Shown piece after piece: positions 1 to 9,314 of a stretch of DNA of 64,000 nucleotides (positions within the stretch are counted from its first letter, which is position 1; each line of letters opens with the position of its first letter). Both the position numbers and the translations under genes were made by a program. Origin of the DNA: CAXNKG01 sp964202965 (lineage in GTDB: Bacteria > Acidobacteriota > Vicinamibacteria > Vicinamibacterales > UBA2999); contig CAXNKG010000002.1 of the NCBI GenBank assembly GCA_964202965.1, forward strand, positions 1-64,000. Reading direction: 5' to 3'. The notes under the pieces were generated by a model, which was not told the DNA's origin, made no database searches, and saw nothing but the letters and a program-made list of their open reading frames with translations.

Positions 1-1
1 A

Positions 2-109
2 CTGACGTGGGTCGATTGGTTCAACACGCGCCGGCTGCTCGAGCCGATCGGGTACGTGCCGCCGGCCGAGTACGAAGCGCAGTACTATGAGCAGGCCGCA
101 GTGGCCTGA
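2..109 (+). CDS. IS3-family transposase OrfB, C-terminal fragment
   Basis: Only the last 35 residues are present, in frame from base 2 to the TGA at 107-109. They carry the pattern WVDWFNTRRLLEPIGYVPP followed by an E-x-x-Y-Y tail, typical of the extreme C-terminus of IS3/IS911-type DDE integrase-core transposases. The protein would catalyse strand transfer of the element. The catalytic DDE residues lie upstream of the window. The proper stop codon placed just before the terminal repeat suggests the 3' end is intact, not decayed. Confidence 0.8.
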   Translation: MTWVDWFNTRRLLEPIGYVPPAEYEAQYYEQAAVA

Positions 110-120
110 CTCAATTAACT

Positions 121-148
121 CGCCCTCCGAGATTCCCGGTACGATTCA
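121..148. repeat. IS3 right terminal inverted repeat
   Basis: A 28-base GC-rich stretch ends the element. Its outward tip is ATTCA on the plus strand (TGAAT when read inward), the usual IS3-family terminal form. The boundary is set by that resemblance because the left repeat is not available for comparison. Confidence 0.55.
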
Positions 149-313
149 CACCGCGCCTTGCGTCAGCTTCTCAAACCCCTTTAGAACGATTGGCACGGGG
201 TGATCCTATCTGAACCGAACGCCGCGTACGTGGTTCGTTACGTCACATCCAGGGGCACGTCCAGAATGCAGAATCTGCAACTCAGATTTTCGAACGGTTC
301 CAGTTCGAGTTGT
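149..313. other. Intergenic stretch after the IS, no gene seen
   Basis: These 165 bases separate the IS end from the stop codon of the convergent acylase gene. Codon structure is poor, no strong hairpin with a T-run was found, and no decayed gene is recognisable. The interval probably holds the acylase 3' untranslated region. Confidence 0.4.
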
Positions 314-2767
314 TCAAGGAGCCAGCGTCAGCGTATGAACGGTCGGGCCCGGCAAGAAGGGTGTGGGTTCACCTTTCACCCACGCATCATGCGAGTTCGC
401 GTAGAACGGCGACAGCGGATGCCCGCTCTGGCCCGTTGGCATGTGCATGATGCCTTCGGCTTCCCGGCCAGGCGAGACGACCATCCGCTCTGACGCACCA
501 ATCGCGCCCCACTGGACCCGCGGCGTGTAGAGGTCTCCCGGCAGTTCCGCGAACGGCATGTCGAGGCGACGCCCGATAAAGGGGAGCGCTTGTGAGAGCG
601 GGTGCCGGAAGGCGGTCACGTTGTACTCGGCCCAGACCCGATCGCGCAGCGAGCCGCTGCGGTCGCGCATCGCCTGCGTGATGGTTTCATCAACCGCGGC
701 GAGGATGAATGCGGTCCAGGTCTCGTAGGCAGGGTCGAGCAGGTGTTGCGGCTGCTCCGAGAGCATCTGCCAGATTGCCGCGTCGCGGCGCCGCACCGTC
801 GTGTAGTCAAACGACGGATCGGCTTCATAGCACTCAGACAGCACGAAGGCGATCACGCGAGCCGACGCGACGTCACGAAAGGCGCGCACCAGTCGATAGG
901 CAGCTGAGTCAGCCTGTACCTGTCCGGTCCAGCCGCGGTCAACGATGTCGCGGAACTCCGCGCGGGCCGGGGTAGCGGGGCCCGCGTCGGTCGTGAGGAC
1001 GTTGAGCAGCAGCGTCCGCCAGCGCTCGAGAAACGCCGACGACGTATCGAGCTGGATCGCCAGCAGGTCGCGCTCCGTGAACTGATTCCGCGCCGCGAGG
1101 CGATCGCGGATGATCCGCGCCCGCGATCCAATCTCGTAGCTGCCGTCGCCCAGCCTGTCGAGCATCGCGCCGCTCGCCACTCGCGCATTCGCCGTCCATA
1201 CCCGGCCGTCCGGCGGATCGACCACGCGCGGGTATTCCGCATCGTCGAGCCATCCGTCCCACCGCCGCGATCCATCGGCCCACGACGCGGGGAGTCGCCC
1301 GTCGAAGCCGACGCGGCGGGGGATTGAGCCATACACGCTCCAGCCAATCCGGCCCGAGCGGTCGGCCGCGACGATGTTCTGGCCTGGCGTGCCGAGGCCA
1401 TTCGCTTCGTCAAAGGCCTCGTCGAGCGAGCGAGCGGCCTCCATCGGGCGGACGGAGACGGCGAGCCGCCCGGCGTCGTGGGCGACCCATCGGTACGCGC
1501 GCGGCCGCCCGCGAGCGTCCGGTTCGAGCAGCGGACCCCAGATCGTCCACACGACCTTCTGCATCACCGGGGCCCCCCCGGCGACCTCGATCAGTTCCTG
1601 GTGCCGCTCGAACCGCCGCGGTCCGTCGGGCGTCATGTATCGGTCCGGGTCCGCCGGATCGGCATCGATGAGGACGATGTCGCTCCAATCGGCGTAGGTG
1701 TTGGTAAAGCCCCAGGCCACATGCGAGTTGCTCCCGGCGACCATGGCGGGGACGCCCGGCAGCGTCACGCCGGTGACGCGCTGGAGCTCGCCGCCGCGTT
1801 CGTCATCCGGCCATTCCAGTGAGGCCCGGTACCAGGTGTTGGGGACGCGGATGCTGAGGTGCATGTCGTTTGCGACGAGTGCGCGGCCGTCGGCGGTGAG
1901 CGCCCCAGCGACCGCAAAATTGTTGCTGCCGATGGCGAGCGCGGCCTCATTCGGCGTGTCGGCGAACGGCCACGTATCCGGCGAGCGGTCCACCCGTTCG
2001 AAGTCGAGTTGCTGGGGCACGATGACCGGACGCGTGCCGGCCCGCCTGGTCCGCAGGTCGTAGACGTCGGGCCCCGGAATCGGCGGGAGGGTGAAGGGCG
2101 GACCGGTCAGCGGCGTATCCCACTCGGATCCGCGCGGCGCCAGGAAGTCCACCATGGCCGCCGGCAGCCGCTCCTGCATGGTTCCCAGCGTCGCCTCGTA
2201 CGACCCGTCGTCATCCTGCAGCGTGACGAACATCGATAAGACGACGAGCAGCGAGTCCTCCGGCTTCCATGCCGCCGGCGTCTGCCGCAGGACGAGGTAC
2301 TCGAACGGCGGGGCCTCGAGCGCCTGCAGGCCGGCGTTGGCGCCTGCCGTGTACGCGTCGAGCAGCTCGCGATCGGCGGCGGCGAGCAAGTCGACCGCCC
2401 GCTGCGCCTCGGCGCGAAATCGATGAATGCGGATGTCGCGGTCGAGCGGGAGGGCGCGCGCGCCGACAAGCGCCGACAGTTCTCCGGCGGCCCGCCGGCG
2501 CGCCAGGTCCATCTGGAAGAACCGGTCCTGGGCGTGGAGAAAACCGGTCGCCCGCGCGGCGTCCACGCGGTTGAAGGCGTACACCGTCGGGATCCCCAGC
2601 GCGTCGCGCGTGATGCGCACGGCCGCCGTGAGCCCGGGCAGCTGGCGGCGGCCATCGAGCTGCGGGAGGCTGCCGCGAAGCTCGGCCCGTGCCCAGACGG
2701 CGCCTGCCACTGCCGCCACCACCAGGACGGCCAGCAGGATCAACACGATACGGAGAAAGACACGCAT
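314..2767 (-). CDS. Penicillin acylase family (Ntn) amidohydrolase
   Basis: This 817-residue protein belongs to the penicillin/acyl-homoserine-lactone acylase family of N-terminal-nucleophile hydrolases, which cleave acyl-amide bonds. Residues 1-30 form a hydrophobic signal or anchor (MRVFLRIVLILLAVLVVAA). The alpha-chain region follows, and the beta chain should begin at Ser281 in AIGSNNFAVAG; autoproteolysis before that serine gives the catalytic N-terminus. The later HMPTGQSGHPLSPFY block is also typical. The frame is open 55 codons further upstream, but that stretch is Arg/Pro-rich and non-homologous, so the ATG at 2767, directly before the signal, was chosen. Substrate (beta-lactam, homoserine lactone or other N-acyl amide) cannot be read from the sequence. 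It is divergent from the flavoprotein gene. Confidence 0.9.
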   Translation of the reverse strand: MRVFLRIVLILLAVLVVAAVAGAVWARAELRGSLPQLDGRRQLPGLTAAVRITRDALGIPTVYAFNRVDAARATGFLHAQDRFFQMDLARRRAAGELSALVGARALPLDRDIRIHRFRAEAQRAVDLLAAADRELLDAYTAGANAGLQALEAPPFEYLVLRQTPAAWKPEDSLLVVLSMFVTLQDDDGSYEATLGTMQERLPAAMVDFLAPRGSEWDTPLTGPPFTLPPIPGPDVYDLRTRRAGTRPVIVPQQLDFERVDRSPDTWPFADTPNEAALAIGSNNFAVAGALTADGRALVANDMHLSIRVPNTWYRASLEWPDDERGGELQRVTGVTLPGVPAMVAGSNSHVAWGFTNTYADWSDIVLIDADPADPDRYMTPDGPRRFERHQELIEVAGGAPVMQKVVWTIWGPLLEPDARGRPRAYRWVAHDAGRLAVSVRPMEAARSLDEAFDEANGLGTPGQNIVAADRSGRIGWSVYGSIPRRVGFDGRLPASWADGSRRWDGWLDDAEYPRVVDPPDGRVWTANARVASGAMLDRLGDGSYEIGSRARIIRDRLAARNQFTERDLLAIQLDTSSAFLERWRTLLLNVLTTDAGPATPARAEFRDIVDRGWTGQVQADSAAYRLVRAFRDVASARVIAFVLSECYEADPSFDYTTVRRRDAAIWQMLSEQPQHLLDPAYETWTAFILAAVDETITQAMRDRSGSLRDRVWAEYNVTAFRHPLSQALPFIGRRLDMPFAELPGDLYTPRVQWGAIGASERMVVSPGREAEGIMHMPTGQSGHPLSPFYANSHDAWVKGEPTPFLPGPTVHTLTLAP

Positions 2768-2845
2768 AGGGGCCGGATGCCGCTTGAATGCGTGAGCGGC
2801 GGGCGGGGGCCATCTTAGCCGCAAGGTACAATTCCGGACGAATCG

Positions 2846-4060
2846 ATGCGAACCCGTTACGGCACGCCCCCGTGGGGCCGGGACGTTCCCGCGTCCCGAG
2901 TTCCGAGCTTTCCGCGCTTCCGGGGCGACCACACCGCGGACGTCGTGATCATCGGCGGTGGTCTCACCGGATCGGTGGCCGCGTACATGTGTGCGTCAGC
3001 GGGCCTGAAGACGATCCTGCTCGAGGCCGATCGGATCGGCCTGGGCCAGACGATGCGAGGCGCTGGACTCCTGTCTCCGGAACCGGGCCCGCTGTTCCGG
3101 ACGGTCGCCGGTCAGCACGGCCTGCGCGCGGCCCGGCTGATTTTTGACACATGGCGGAAGGGCGCGCTCGACGGGGTGGCGCTGCTGAAACGGCTGCGCG
3201 TCACATGCGATGTCGACCCACGCGACACGCTCATTGCCGTGGCCACGCAGAACGAGCGCGAGCTGCGCCGGGAACACGACGCGCGCCGGGATGCAGGACT
3301 CGACGCCGCATGGCTGGTCCGCAAACAGATGCTGTCGAGGATGAAGCTCGAGGCGGCCGGCGGCCTGAGGATACGCGACGCATTCGCGCTCGAGCCCTAT
3401 CGTGCATGCATCGGGATCATCGCTGCTGCCCGTGCCAGGCGCGCCGTGTGTTACGAGAAGTCGGCGGTCCGGAAGACGCGCTTCACGCGTAAGTACGCTG
3501 AGGTGCTGGCCGACGGGGGGAAGATTCGCACCGCCAAAGTGATTGTGGCCACAGGCTGCCTCACCGAGGTGTACAAGCCGTTGCAGCGCCATCTCGACGA
3601 CCGCGCATCCTACATGGTGCTGACCGAGCCGGTGCCTGCGGCGATGCGAAAGGCGCTCGGCGATCCACGCATCCTTCTGCGCGATCTGGAGGGACTCTCA
3701 CCGCAGATCGGCAGTCGCGACGACCGGCTCCTGATCTCCGGCGGCGACCAGGCCGCCACGCCTGCGAAACAGCGGGAGGCCGCGCTCGTCCAGCGAACCG
3801 GCGCCCTGATGTACGAGGTGCTCAGGCGCTATCCGGCAATCTCAGGTCTCCGGCCGGAGCTCGGATGGGATGCATCGTATGGCCAGACCGCCGACGGCCT
3901 GATGTACATCGGCGCCCACCGCAACTACCCTCACCACGTGTTCGCGGTCGGCGGCCACCCGGCCAGCGTCACCGGGTCGTTCGTCGCGGGCCGGCTGCTG
4001 TTGCGCGCCGTGCAGGGCGCCTCGGAAAAATCAGACGAGGTCCTCGGTTGGACGAGATGA
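2846..4060 (+). CDS. FAD-dependent oxidoreductase, DAO (glycine/D-amino-acid oxidase-like) family
   Basis: This 404-residue flavoprotein has a Rossmann FAD-binding start near residues 33-60 (VVIIGGGLTG, then Glu60 for the ribose) and a DAO-type fold continuing through DGLMYIGAHRNYPHHVFAVGG near the C-terminus. It probably oxidises a C-N bond of an amino acid or amine. A TACAAT hexamer at 2827-2832 lies 13 bases before the ATG and could be the -10 element of a short-leader promoter. Its stop overlaps the bshB1 start by ATGA, so it heads an operon with the bacillithiol genes. No direct role in that pathway is known, and the true substrate is unknown. Confidence 0.85.
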   Translation: MRTRYGTPPWGRDVPASRVPSFPRFRGDHTADVVIIGGGLTGSVAAYMCASAGLKTILLEADRIGLGQTMRGAGLLSPEPGPLFRTVAGQHGLRAARLIFDTWRKGALDGVALLKRLRVTCDVDPRDTLIAVATQNERELRREHDARRDAGLDAAWLVRKQMLSRMKLEAAGGLRIRDAFALEPYRACIGIIAAARARRAVCYEKSAVRKTRFTRKYAEVLADGGKIRTAKVIVATGCLTEVYKPLQRHLDDRASYMVLTEPVPAAMRKALGDPRILLRDLEGLSPQIGSRDDRLLISGGDQAATPAKQREAALVQRTGALMYEVLRRYPAISGLRPELGWDASYGQTADGLMYIGAHRNYPHHVFAVGGHPASVTGSFVAGRLLLRAVQGASEKSDEVLGWTR

Positions 4061-4782
4061 CCCCTGGCACGGATGTCGTGGACATCCTCGCGTTCGGCCC
4101 CCACCCGGATGACATTGAAATCGGCATCGGCGCAACACTGGCGAAGCATGCCGCCCGCGGTCACCGCGTGGGGCTGTGCGACGTGACCGCCGGCGAAATG
4201 GGAAGCAATGGGACCGTCGAGGCGCGGCTGTCGGAGGCCGAGGCCGCGACGAAGGTGCTCGGCGCCAGGTGGCGCGTCAATCTGAAGCTGCCTGACCGGG
4301 GGATCGGACACGACCCCTCCCACGTGCGCATCGCTGCCGAAATGGTGCGCGGCGCCCGGCCCAGGGTCGTGGCGCTCCCGTACTGGTCCGATCGCCATCC
4401 GGACCATGCGGCGGCGAGCCAGCTGCTCGTAGAGGCTGTCTTCAGTGCCGGCTTGCGCCGTTTTCCCGCTTCCGGGGAGGCGTGGAAGACCGAGTCCGTC
4501 TGCTACTACTTCATCAACGACTCGGCCACGCCGTCATTCGTCGTCGACGTGAGCGAGCATTACGAGACAAAGCGGCGGGCGCTCGCGTGTCACAAGAGCC
4601 AGTTCGCGCCGGACGGTCGCGACGCCGTTGCCACGCGCGTGACGTCGAGCCGCTTCGCCCAGCTGATTGAGAGCCGCGACGCGCAGTTCGGGGCGCAGGC
4701 CGGCGTGGCGTTTGCGGAAGGCTTCGTCGTGCGGCATCCGCTCCTGCGCGACGATCTCCTCCCGCACGGCGTCCGCGCATGA
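4057..4782 (+). CDS. bshB1: Bacillithiol biosynthesis deacetylase BshB1 (PIG-L/LmbE family)
   Basis: The 241-residue protein is a zinc deacetylase of the LmbE family. The N-terminal zinc motif PHPDD is at residues 15-19 and the second metal/catalytic block RHPDH at 113-117. BshB removes the acetyl group from GlcNAc-malate to give GlcN-malate, the second step of bacillithiol synthesis. The ATG at 4057 overlaps the upstream stop (ATGA) and sits just before the conserved domain, so the longer open frame upstream was dropped. It is followed with a 4-base overlap by bshA. The tight coupling to bshA supports BshB1 over other LmbE deacetylases. The final-step gene bshC is not in the window. Confidence 0.9.
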   Translation: MTPGTDVVDILAFGPHPDDIEIGIGATLAKHAARGHRVGLCDVTAGEMGSNGTVEARLSEAEAATKVLGARWRVNLKLPDRGIGHDPSHVRIAAEMVRGARPRVVALPYWSDRHPDHAAASQLLVEAVFSAGLRRFPASGEAWKTESVCYYFINDSATPSFVVDVSEHYETKRRALACHKSQFAPDGRDAVATRVTSSRFAQLIESRDAQFGAQAGVAFAEGFVVRHPLLRDDLLPHGVRA

Positions 4783-5907
4783 ACATCGGCATCGTCTGCT
4801 ACGCCTCCGTGGGGGGCAGCGGCATCGTCGCCACGGAGCTCGGAAAGGCGCTCGCGCGGCGCGGGCACCAGGTCCACTTCATCAGCACGGAAACACCGTT
4901 CCGGCTGGGCGAATTCCAGGCGGGGCTGGCGTTTCACCAGGTCCTGACGCCGACCTATCCGCTTTTCCGGGAGCCGCAGTACCTGCTGTCGCTCGCGAAC
5001 CGGATCGTCCAGGTCGCCCGCGAATTCCGGCTCGACATTATTCACGCGCACTATGCGGTGCCCCATGCCACCGCGGCGTTCCTCTCCCGGCAGGTGCTCG
5101 CATCGGGGCATCACCCGGCGCCCCGCGTCGTGACGACGCTGCACGGCACGGACATCACCCTCATCGGCAACGACCCGTCGTACTCGCAGATTGTCGCGTT
5201 CTCGATCGAGCAGTCCGACGGCGTGACCGCCGTGTCCGAAAGCCTGCGGCGGACGACGTACGCGGAGCTCGGCGTCACCAGGGACATCGCGGTGATCCCG
5301 AATTTCCTCGACTGCTCGATCCACCGGCGGCAGATGATTCCGTCGCTGCGCAGCCGCTTCACCCGGAACGACCCGGCGGTGAAGATCGTGACCCACGTCT
5401 CGAACTTCCGTCCGGTCAAGCGGGTCGACTCCGTTCTGGCCGTGTTCGACCGCATCCGCCAGGCGATGCCGGCGCGGCTGCTGCTCGTCGGGGACGGGCC
5501 CGATTCTGACAAGGCCTCGCGGATTGCGCGCCAGCTCGGGATCGCGGATCTGATTGACGTCGTGGGCGCCCAGGAAGAAGTCGTCCCGCTGCTCTCCATC
5601 AGCGACCTGTTCCTGCTGCCGTCGGCGCAAGAGAGCTTCGGTCTTGCCGCGCTCGAGGCGATGGCCTGCGAGGTGCCCGTCGTCGCGTCGGACGTGGGCG
5701 GCCTGCCCGAGGTCATCGAGGACGGCGTCAGCGGCTTCCTCCATCCGCCAGACGCGATCGATGCGATGGCGGCCAGCGCCATTGCGCTGCTGCGCGATCC
5801 CGAGCGTCACCGCGCGGTGGGCCAGGCGGCGTGCCACCGCGTTCGCGTCGATTTCTGCGCCGACCGTGTCGTGCCGATGTACGAGGAGTGCTACAGCAGG
5901 CTGGTTG

Positions 5908-5915
<8 letters not shown>
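4779..5915 (+). CDS. bshA: N-acetyl-alpha-D-glucosaminyl L-malate synthase BshA
   Basis: A 378-residue GT4 glycosyltransferase. The N-terminus MNIGIVCYASVGGSGIVATE is the hallmark BshA start; LHGTDITLIG and the retaining-GT4 E-x7-E motif (Glu285 to Glu293 in ESFGLAALE) follow, then the PVVASDVGGLPEV nucleotide-sugar block. It joins GlcNAc from UDP-GlcNAc to L-malate, the first step of bacillithiol (low-molecular-weight thiol) synthesis in the cytoplasm. The start overlaps bshB1 by ATGA. The stop codon lies inside the start of a heptameric tandem repeat. Family and context both support the call. Confidence 0.95.
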
Positions 5916-5951
<36 letters not shown>

Positions 5952-5953
5952 CG

Positions 5954-6490
5954 CTACGAAAACGGGGCGAGCTTCTTGAAGGTCGCCAGCACCCAGCGGT
6001 AGCCATCGGGATCGGTCACGGTTCCCGCGCGATCGCCCCACGGCTTGTCTTCCGCGGGGTCCACGCCGGCGCCGGCCTCGCGCGCCCGCGTGAGCGCGCG
6101 GTCGACGTCCTCGACGTAGGTATACAGCGCCGAGGCGCCGCTTGTTGCGGCGGTGCCGTCGCCTTTGCGAATCAACATGACGACCGAATGCCCGTGGCGC
6201 ATCTCGGCGTATCGGGCGTTCCCGTCCGCGTCGTTCAGCACGACCCCGCGCGAAAAGCCGAAGGCCTTTTCCAGAAACTCCATCGACGCGCGGACGTTCG
6301 CGACCGCCAGGTAGGTGTTCAGCGCCTGCATACCGGGCGCAAGGCCGCTGTCGCCGGAGGCTCGCCGCACCAGGGGCAGTGTGGTCTGACGGCGCCGCGC
6401 CGGAAGGGCCTTCTTCTTGCTGCGTGGCGAACGCGACGGGGAACGGGAGGCAGGTTTCCGCTTTGGCACGTTTTCACAATCGTATTTCAA
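5954..6490 (-). CDS. VOC-family (glyoxalase/bleomycin-resistance-like) protein
   Basis: The 178-residue protein has an Arg/Lys/Ser-rich tail at residues 1-45, then one vicinal-oxygen-chelate domain: NTYLAVANVRASMEFLEKAFGF, ARYAEMRHGHSVVML, YTYVEDVDRAL and a terminal PDGYRWVLATF. This is the PhnB-like pattern of small metal-binding lyases, dioxygenases or resistance proteins; the actual reaction is unknown. The basic N-terminal tail is odd, and the annotated start may be too far upstream, since the domain could begin at Met54. It is convergent with bshA across the heptamer array. Confidence 0.75.
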   Translation of the reverse strand: MKYDCENVPKRKPASRSPSRSPRSKKKALPARRRQTTLPLVRRASGDSGLAPGMQALNTYLAVANVRASMEFLEKAFGFSRGVVLNDADGNARYAEMRHGHSVVMLIRKGDGTAATSGASALYTYVEDVDRALTRAREAGAGVDPAEDKPWGDRAGTVTDPDGYRWVLATFKKLAPFS

Positions 6491-6553
6491 ATCACGAAAC
6501 CGGAAGTCCCTGGCGCCACCGAAAATTCATCGGGTGCACTCCATCGGTACGCA

Positions 6554-6559
6554 TACAAT
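6554..6559 (+). promoter_or_regulatory. Possible -10 element (TACAAT) for the DUF1800 operon
   Basis: TACAAT lies 18 bases before the ATG at 6578, in the 87-base gap between divergent genes. It matches five of six bases of TATAAT. No good -35 hexamer was found at 16-18 bases, so the call is tentative. Confidence 0.35.
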
Positions 6560-6577
6560 TGAGCCTCCCGAGCATAC

Positions 6578-8044
6578 ATGCCTAGAGAGAACCGGCGGGT
6601 CGAACACGTACTGCGGCGCGCGGCATTTGGTGCCAGTGCGGCCGATCTCGTCCGCTTTGAGGGCATGTCTCCCGCGGCGGTCGTCGATTATCTCGTGAAC
6701 TACGAGCGGCTGCCGGACGACGTGGACACGAAGATCGGGAGCGCCGACTACGTCGGTGTCGTGCAGAGCGGTGGGGTGTTCTCGCCCGACACCAATATCG
6801 ATCACGCGCGGCAGCGATGGCTGTTCCGGATGGCGCACTCGGAGCGCCCGCTCCAGGAAAAGATGGCGCTGTTCTGGCACAACCATTTTGCGACCGCGTA
6901 CAGCAAGATCGCGGGCGTCTACGGCGCCGTTCAGGCGACGAAGATGATGGCGCTCAAGCCGGGCGCGCTCCCGGGCCCGCAGGGACAGATCGAGCTGTTC
7001 CGTCAGTTTGCGCTCGGCAGCTTCCGCAACCTGCTCGTCGAAGTGGCGCGCGATCCCGCGACGGTGGTCTGGCTCGATGGCCGCACGAACGTGCGTGCCC
7101 GGCCCCAGGAGAACTTCGGCCGCGAGATCATGGAGCTCTTCACGTTTGGCGTCGGCAACTATACCGAGGCGGACGTGTACGCGGCGGCACGTGTGTTCAC
7201 CGGATGGAATCTGCGGCTCGCGACGGCCGGCGGCCGCAACGACGATCCGAACACGTACTACGAGTTCTTCTACAACGCGGCGCAGCACGATCCGACCGCG
7301 AAGACGTTTACGTTCCCGGTGTCCTCGAACGGCAGTACGACAATTCCCGCACGGGCCGCCGCCGACGGGATGCAGGACGGGATCGACCTGATCACGGCGC
7401 TGGCGACGCATCCGGCAACGGCGCGCCGGCTGGCCGGGAAGCTGTGGAACTTCTTCGTCAGCGAGCTCACCGTGCCGGATCCGGCGTTCGTGGAAGCGGT
7501 GGCGACCGAATACCTGCGTAACAACACGGAGATGAAGCCGGTCGTTCGCTTCATTCTGCAATCTGAGTGGTTCACCCACCCGGATCGATGGTTCGGACGC
7601 TACTCGTGGCCCGCGGAGTTCGTGATCCGGTCGATCCGTGAAGTCGGCTGGACCGGCTTTTCCATCGACAGCGTCCGCACGCCGCTCACGAACATGGGCC
7701 AGACGCTCTTCGAGCCGCCCGATGTCGCCGGCTGGGAGCTTGGCGCCGGCTGGTTCTCGACCGGCGCGATGCTCGCGCGCATGAATTTCGCCGCGTCGCT
7801 GGCGTCCAACCAGCGTTTCAATGTGGCGCGTGCGGCGGACCGCTCGTCGCCCGACGCGCTGGTCGACTGGTTCCTGCTGGAGAAGCTCACGCCGTCGGGG
7901 TTCGAGTTCCCGCAGTTTCGCGAATTGCAGACGTACGCGCGCGCCGGCATTGCACAGTGGACCGGCTCCGACGCACAGGTCAATGCGAAAGCCGCCGGGC
8001 TCATCAGGCTGATCGTGGGCGCCGCTGAGTACCAGTTGATTTGA
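6578..8044 (+). CDS. DUF1800 domain-containing protein
   Basis: A 488-residue DUF1800 protein: HVLRRAAFGASAADLVRF at the N-terminus, KMALFWHNHFAT at about 90, ARPQENFGREIMELFTFGVGNYTEADV at about 175-200 and a C-terminal PPDVAGWELG block. This domain nearly always occurs next to DUF1501 in Acidobacteria, Planctomycetes and Proteobacteria. The biochemical role is unknown; the pair is usually thought to be exported or envelope-associated. No obvious signal peptide is seen in this member. The DUF1501 gene starts 7 bases after its stop, so the two are co-transcribed. Confidence 0.92.
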   Translation: MPRENRRVEHVLRRAAFGASAADLVRFEGMSPAAVVDYLVNYERLPDDVDTKIGSADYVGVVQSGGVFSPDTNIDHARQRWLFRMAHSERPLQEKMALFWHNHFATAYSKIAGVYGAVQATKMMALKPGALPGPQGQIELFRQFALGSFRNLLVEVARDPATVVWLDGRTNVRARPQENFGREIMELFTFGVGNYTEADVYAAARVFTGWNLRLATAGGRNDDPNTYYEFFYNAAQHDPTAKTFTFPVSSNGSTTIPARAAADGMQDGIDLITALATHPATARRLAGKLWNFFVSELTVPDPAFVEAVATEYLRNNTEMKPVVRFILQSEWFTHPDRWFGRYSWPAEFVIRSIREVGWTGFSIDSVRTPLTNMGQTLFEPPDVAGWELGAGWFSTGAMLARMNFAASLASNQRFNVARAADRSSPDALVDWFLLEKLTPSGFEFPQFRELQTYARAGIAQWTGSDAQVNAKAAGLIRLIVGAAEYQLI

Positions 8045-8051
8045 GGATGCC

Positions 8052-9311
8052 GTGATTACGCGACGAGACTTCATTCGTGACGGCGTAGCGGCATTCACCG
8101 TCAGCTTTGCCGCGCCGGCGTTCCTGAGCGATCTGGCGCTGGCGCAGGGCGTCCGCAGCCGCAACCTGGTCGTGGTGTATCTGAGCGGCGGCAACGACGC
8201 GCTCAGCACGGTCATCCCGTACCAGGATCCGTTCTATTACAGCCGCCGCCCGGCGATTGCGATTCCGTCGGGGCAGGTGCTGCAGATTGGCAGCGACCGG
8301 ACCGGCAAGGCGCTCGGCTTGCATCCGCGGATGACAGGCCTCAGGAGTATCTTCAACGAAGGACGGCTCGCCGTTATTCAGCGGACCGGCTATACGAACT
8401 CGAGCCGCTCGCATTTTGAGGGGCTCGACATCTGGGGCACCGGCGACCCCAACGCCTCGACGGGGGTCGGGTGGCTCGGCCGTTATCTCGACACGCTGCC
8501 CTCGCCCGTGGACGCTCTCGCCGGGTGGAACTCCACGCGCGAAACCCCGCGCGCCCTTATGTCGCGCCTGGTGTCGGTGCCAGCGATTCCGGACTCGCGC
8601 ACCTACAGCCTCTCGAGCCCGAACGGCGGCACCGAAGCGCTCAACGAGCGGACGGCGGCCAGCCGCATCGCTTCGCACGTCGCGGTGGACCGTCCGCATC
8701 TGTCGTTCGTCAACGGGTCGATCAAGGGGGCGCTCGATACCCTGGACCGCGTGGCGACCGTCAATACCTACACTCCATCCCTGACGTATCCCAACAACGG
8801 CTTCGCGCTCGCGCTTCGAACCGTGGCGGCATCCATGGTGCGCGGCATCGGCACGAAGGTGTACTGGGTGCAGACCGGCGGGTTCGATACCCATGCGGGC
8901 CAGGGGAACGCCGGAGGCGGCGCGTACGCGAACCTGATGGGTACGTTCAGCGACGGCCTCTTCGCCTTCTACACGGACCTCCGCAACCAGGGTCTGCTTA
9001 CCGACACGCTCGTGCTCCAGTTCTCGGAGTTCGGCCGACGGATCAGCGAGAACGGCAGCCAGGGCACCGACCATGGCGCGGCCGGCGTCATGATGGCGCT
9101 GGGCGGCGGGGTCCGCGGCGGCATCTACGGGAGCGTCGCGTCGCTCGACCCGAACCCCGCGAACCCGACCCTCGAAAACGCCGGCGGCGACGTGCGCTAC
9201 GAAACCGACTTCCGCGCGGTCTACGCCCGCATCCTCGACGGCTGGCTCGGGTCGAATTCCGTTGCGCTGCTCGGCCGCGACTTCCGTCAGGGCGCTCCGG
9301 CTATCATCTAG
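8052..9311 (+). CDS. DUF1501 domain-containing protein with Tat signal
   Basis: The 419-residue protein begins with a twin-arginine-type signal (Arg4-Arg5 in ITRRDFIRDG, then a hydrophobic stretch ending at ALAQG), so it is probably exported folded. The DUF1501 body shows NLVVVYLSGGNDALSTVIPY, QTGGFDTHAGQ and LQFSEFGRRISENGSQGTDHG, the sulfatase/alkaline-phosphatase-like metal-site blocks of this family. The start is a GTG 7 bases after the DUF1800 stop. Function is unknown, but the DUF1800-DUF1501 pairing is a recognised unit. Confidence 0.92.
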   Translation: MITRRDFIRDGVAAFTVSFAAPAFLSDLALAQGVRSRNLVVVYLSGGNDALSTVIPYQDPFYYSRRPAIAIPSGQVLQIGSDRTGKALGLHPRMTGLRSIFNEGRLAVIQRTGYTNSSRSHFEGLDIWGTGDPNASTGVGWLGRYLDTLPSPVDALAGWNSTRETPRALMSRLVSVPAIPDSRTYSLSSPNGGTEALNERTAASRIASHVAVDRPHLSFVNGSIKGALDTLDRVATVNTYTPSLTYPNNGFALALRTVAASMVRGIGTKVYWVQTGGFDTHAGQGNAGGGAYANLMGTFSDGLFAFYTDLRNQGLLTDTLVLQFSEFGRRISENGSQGTDHGAAGVMMALGGGVRGGIYGSVASLDPNPANPTLENAGGDVRYETDFRAVYARILDGWLGSNSVALLGRDFRQGAPAII

Positions 9312-9314
9312 TTC

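Larger units (their letters stand above)
1..148 (+). mobile_element. Right end of an IS3-family insertion sequence (truncated by window edge)
   Basis: The window opens inside an insertion sequence. Visible parts are the last 35 codons of an OrfB-type transposase and, 12 bases after its stop, a terminal sequence ending ...GGTACGATTCA at 148. Read inward from that end it starts TGAATCGTACCGGGAATCTC, which resembles IS3-family terminal repeats (TGAA at the tip, then a GC-rich block). The left end lies outside the window, so target duplication and completeness cannot be judged. Confidence 0.75.

Noticed and set aside
6527..8215. 562-codon minus-strand frame opposite DUF1800
   Set aside because: Antisense shadow; the plus-strand product has clear DUF1800 motifs and the minus frame none.
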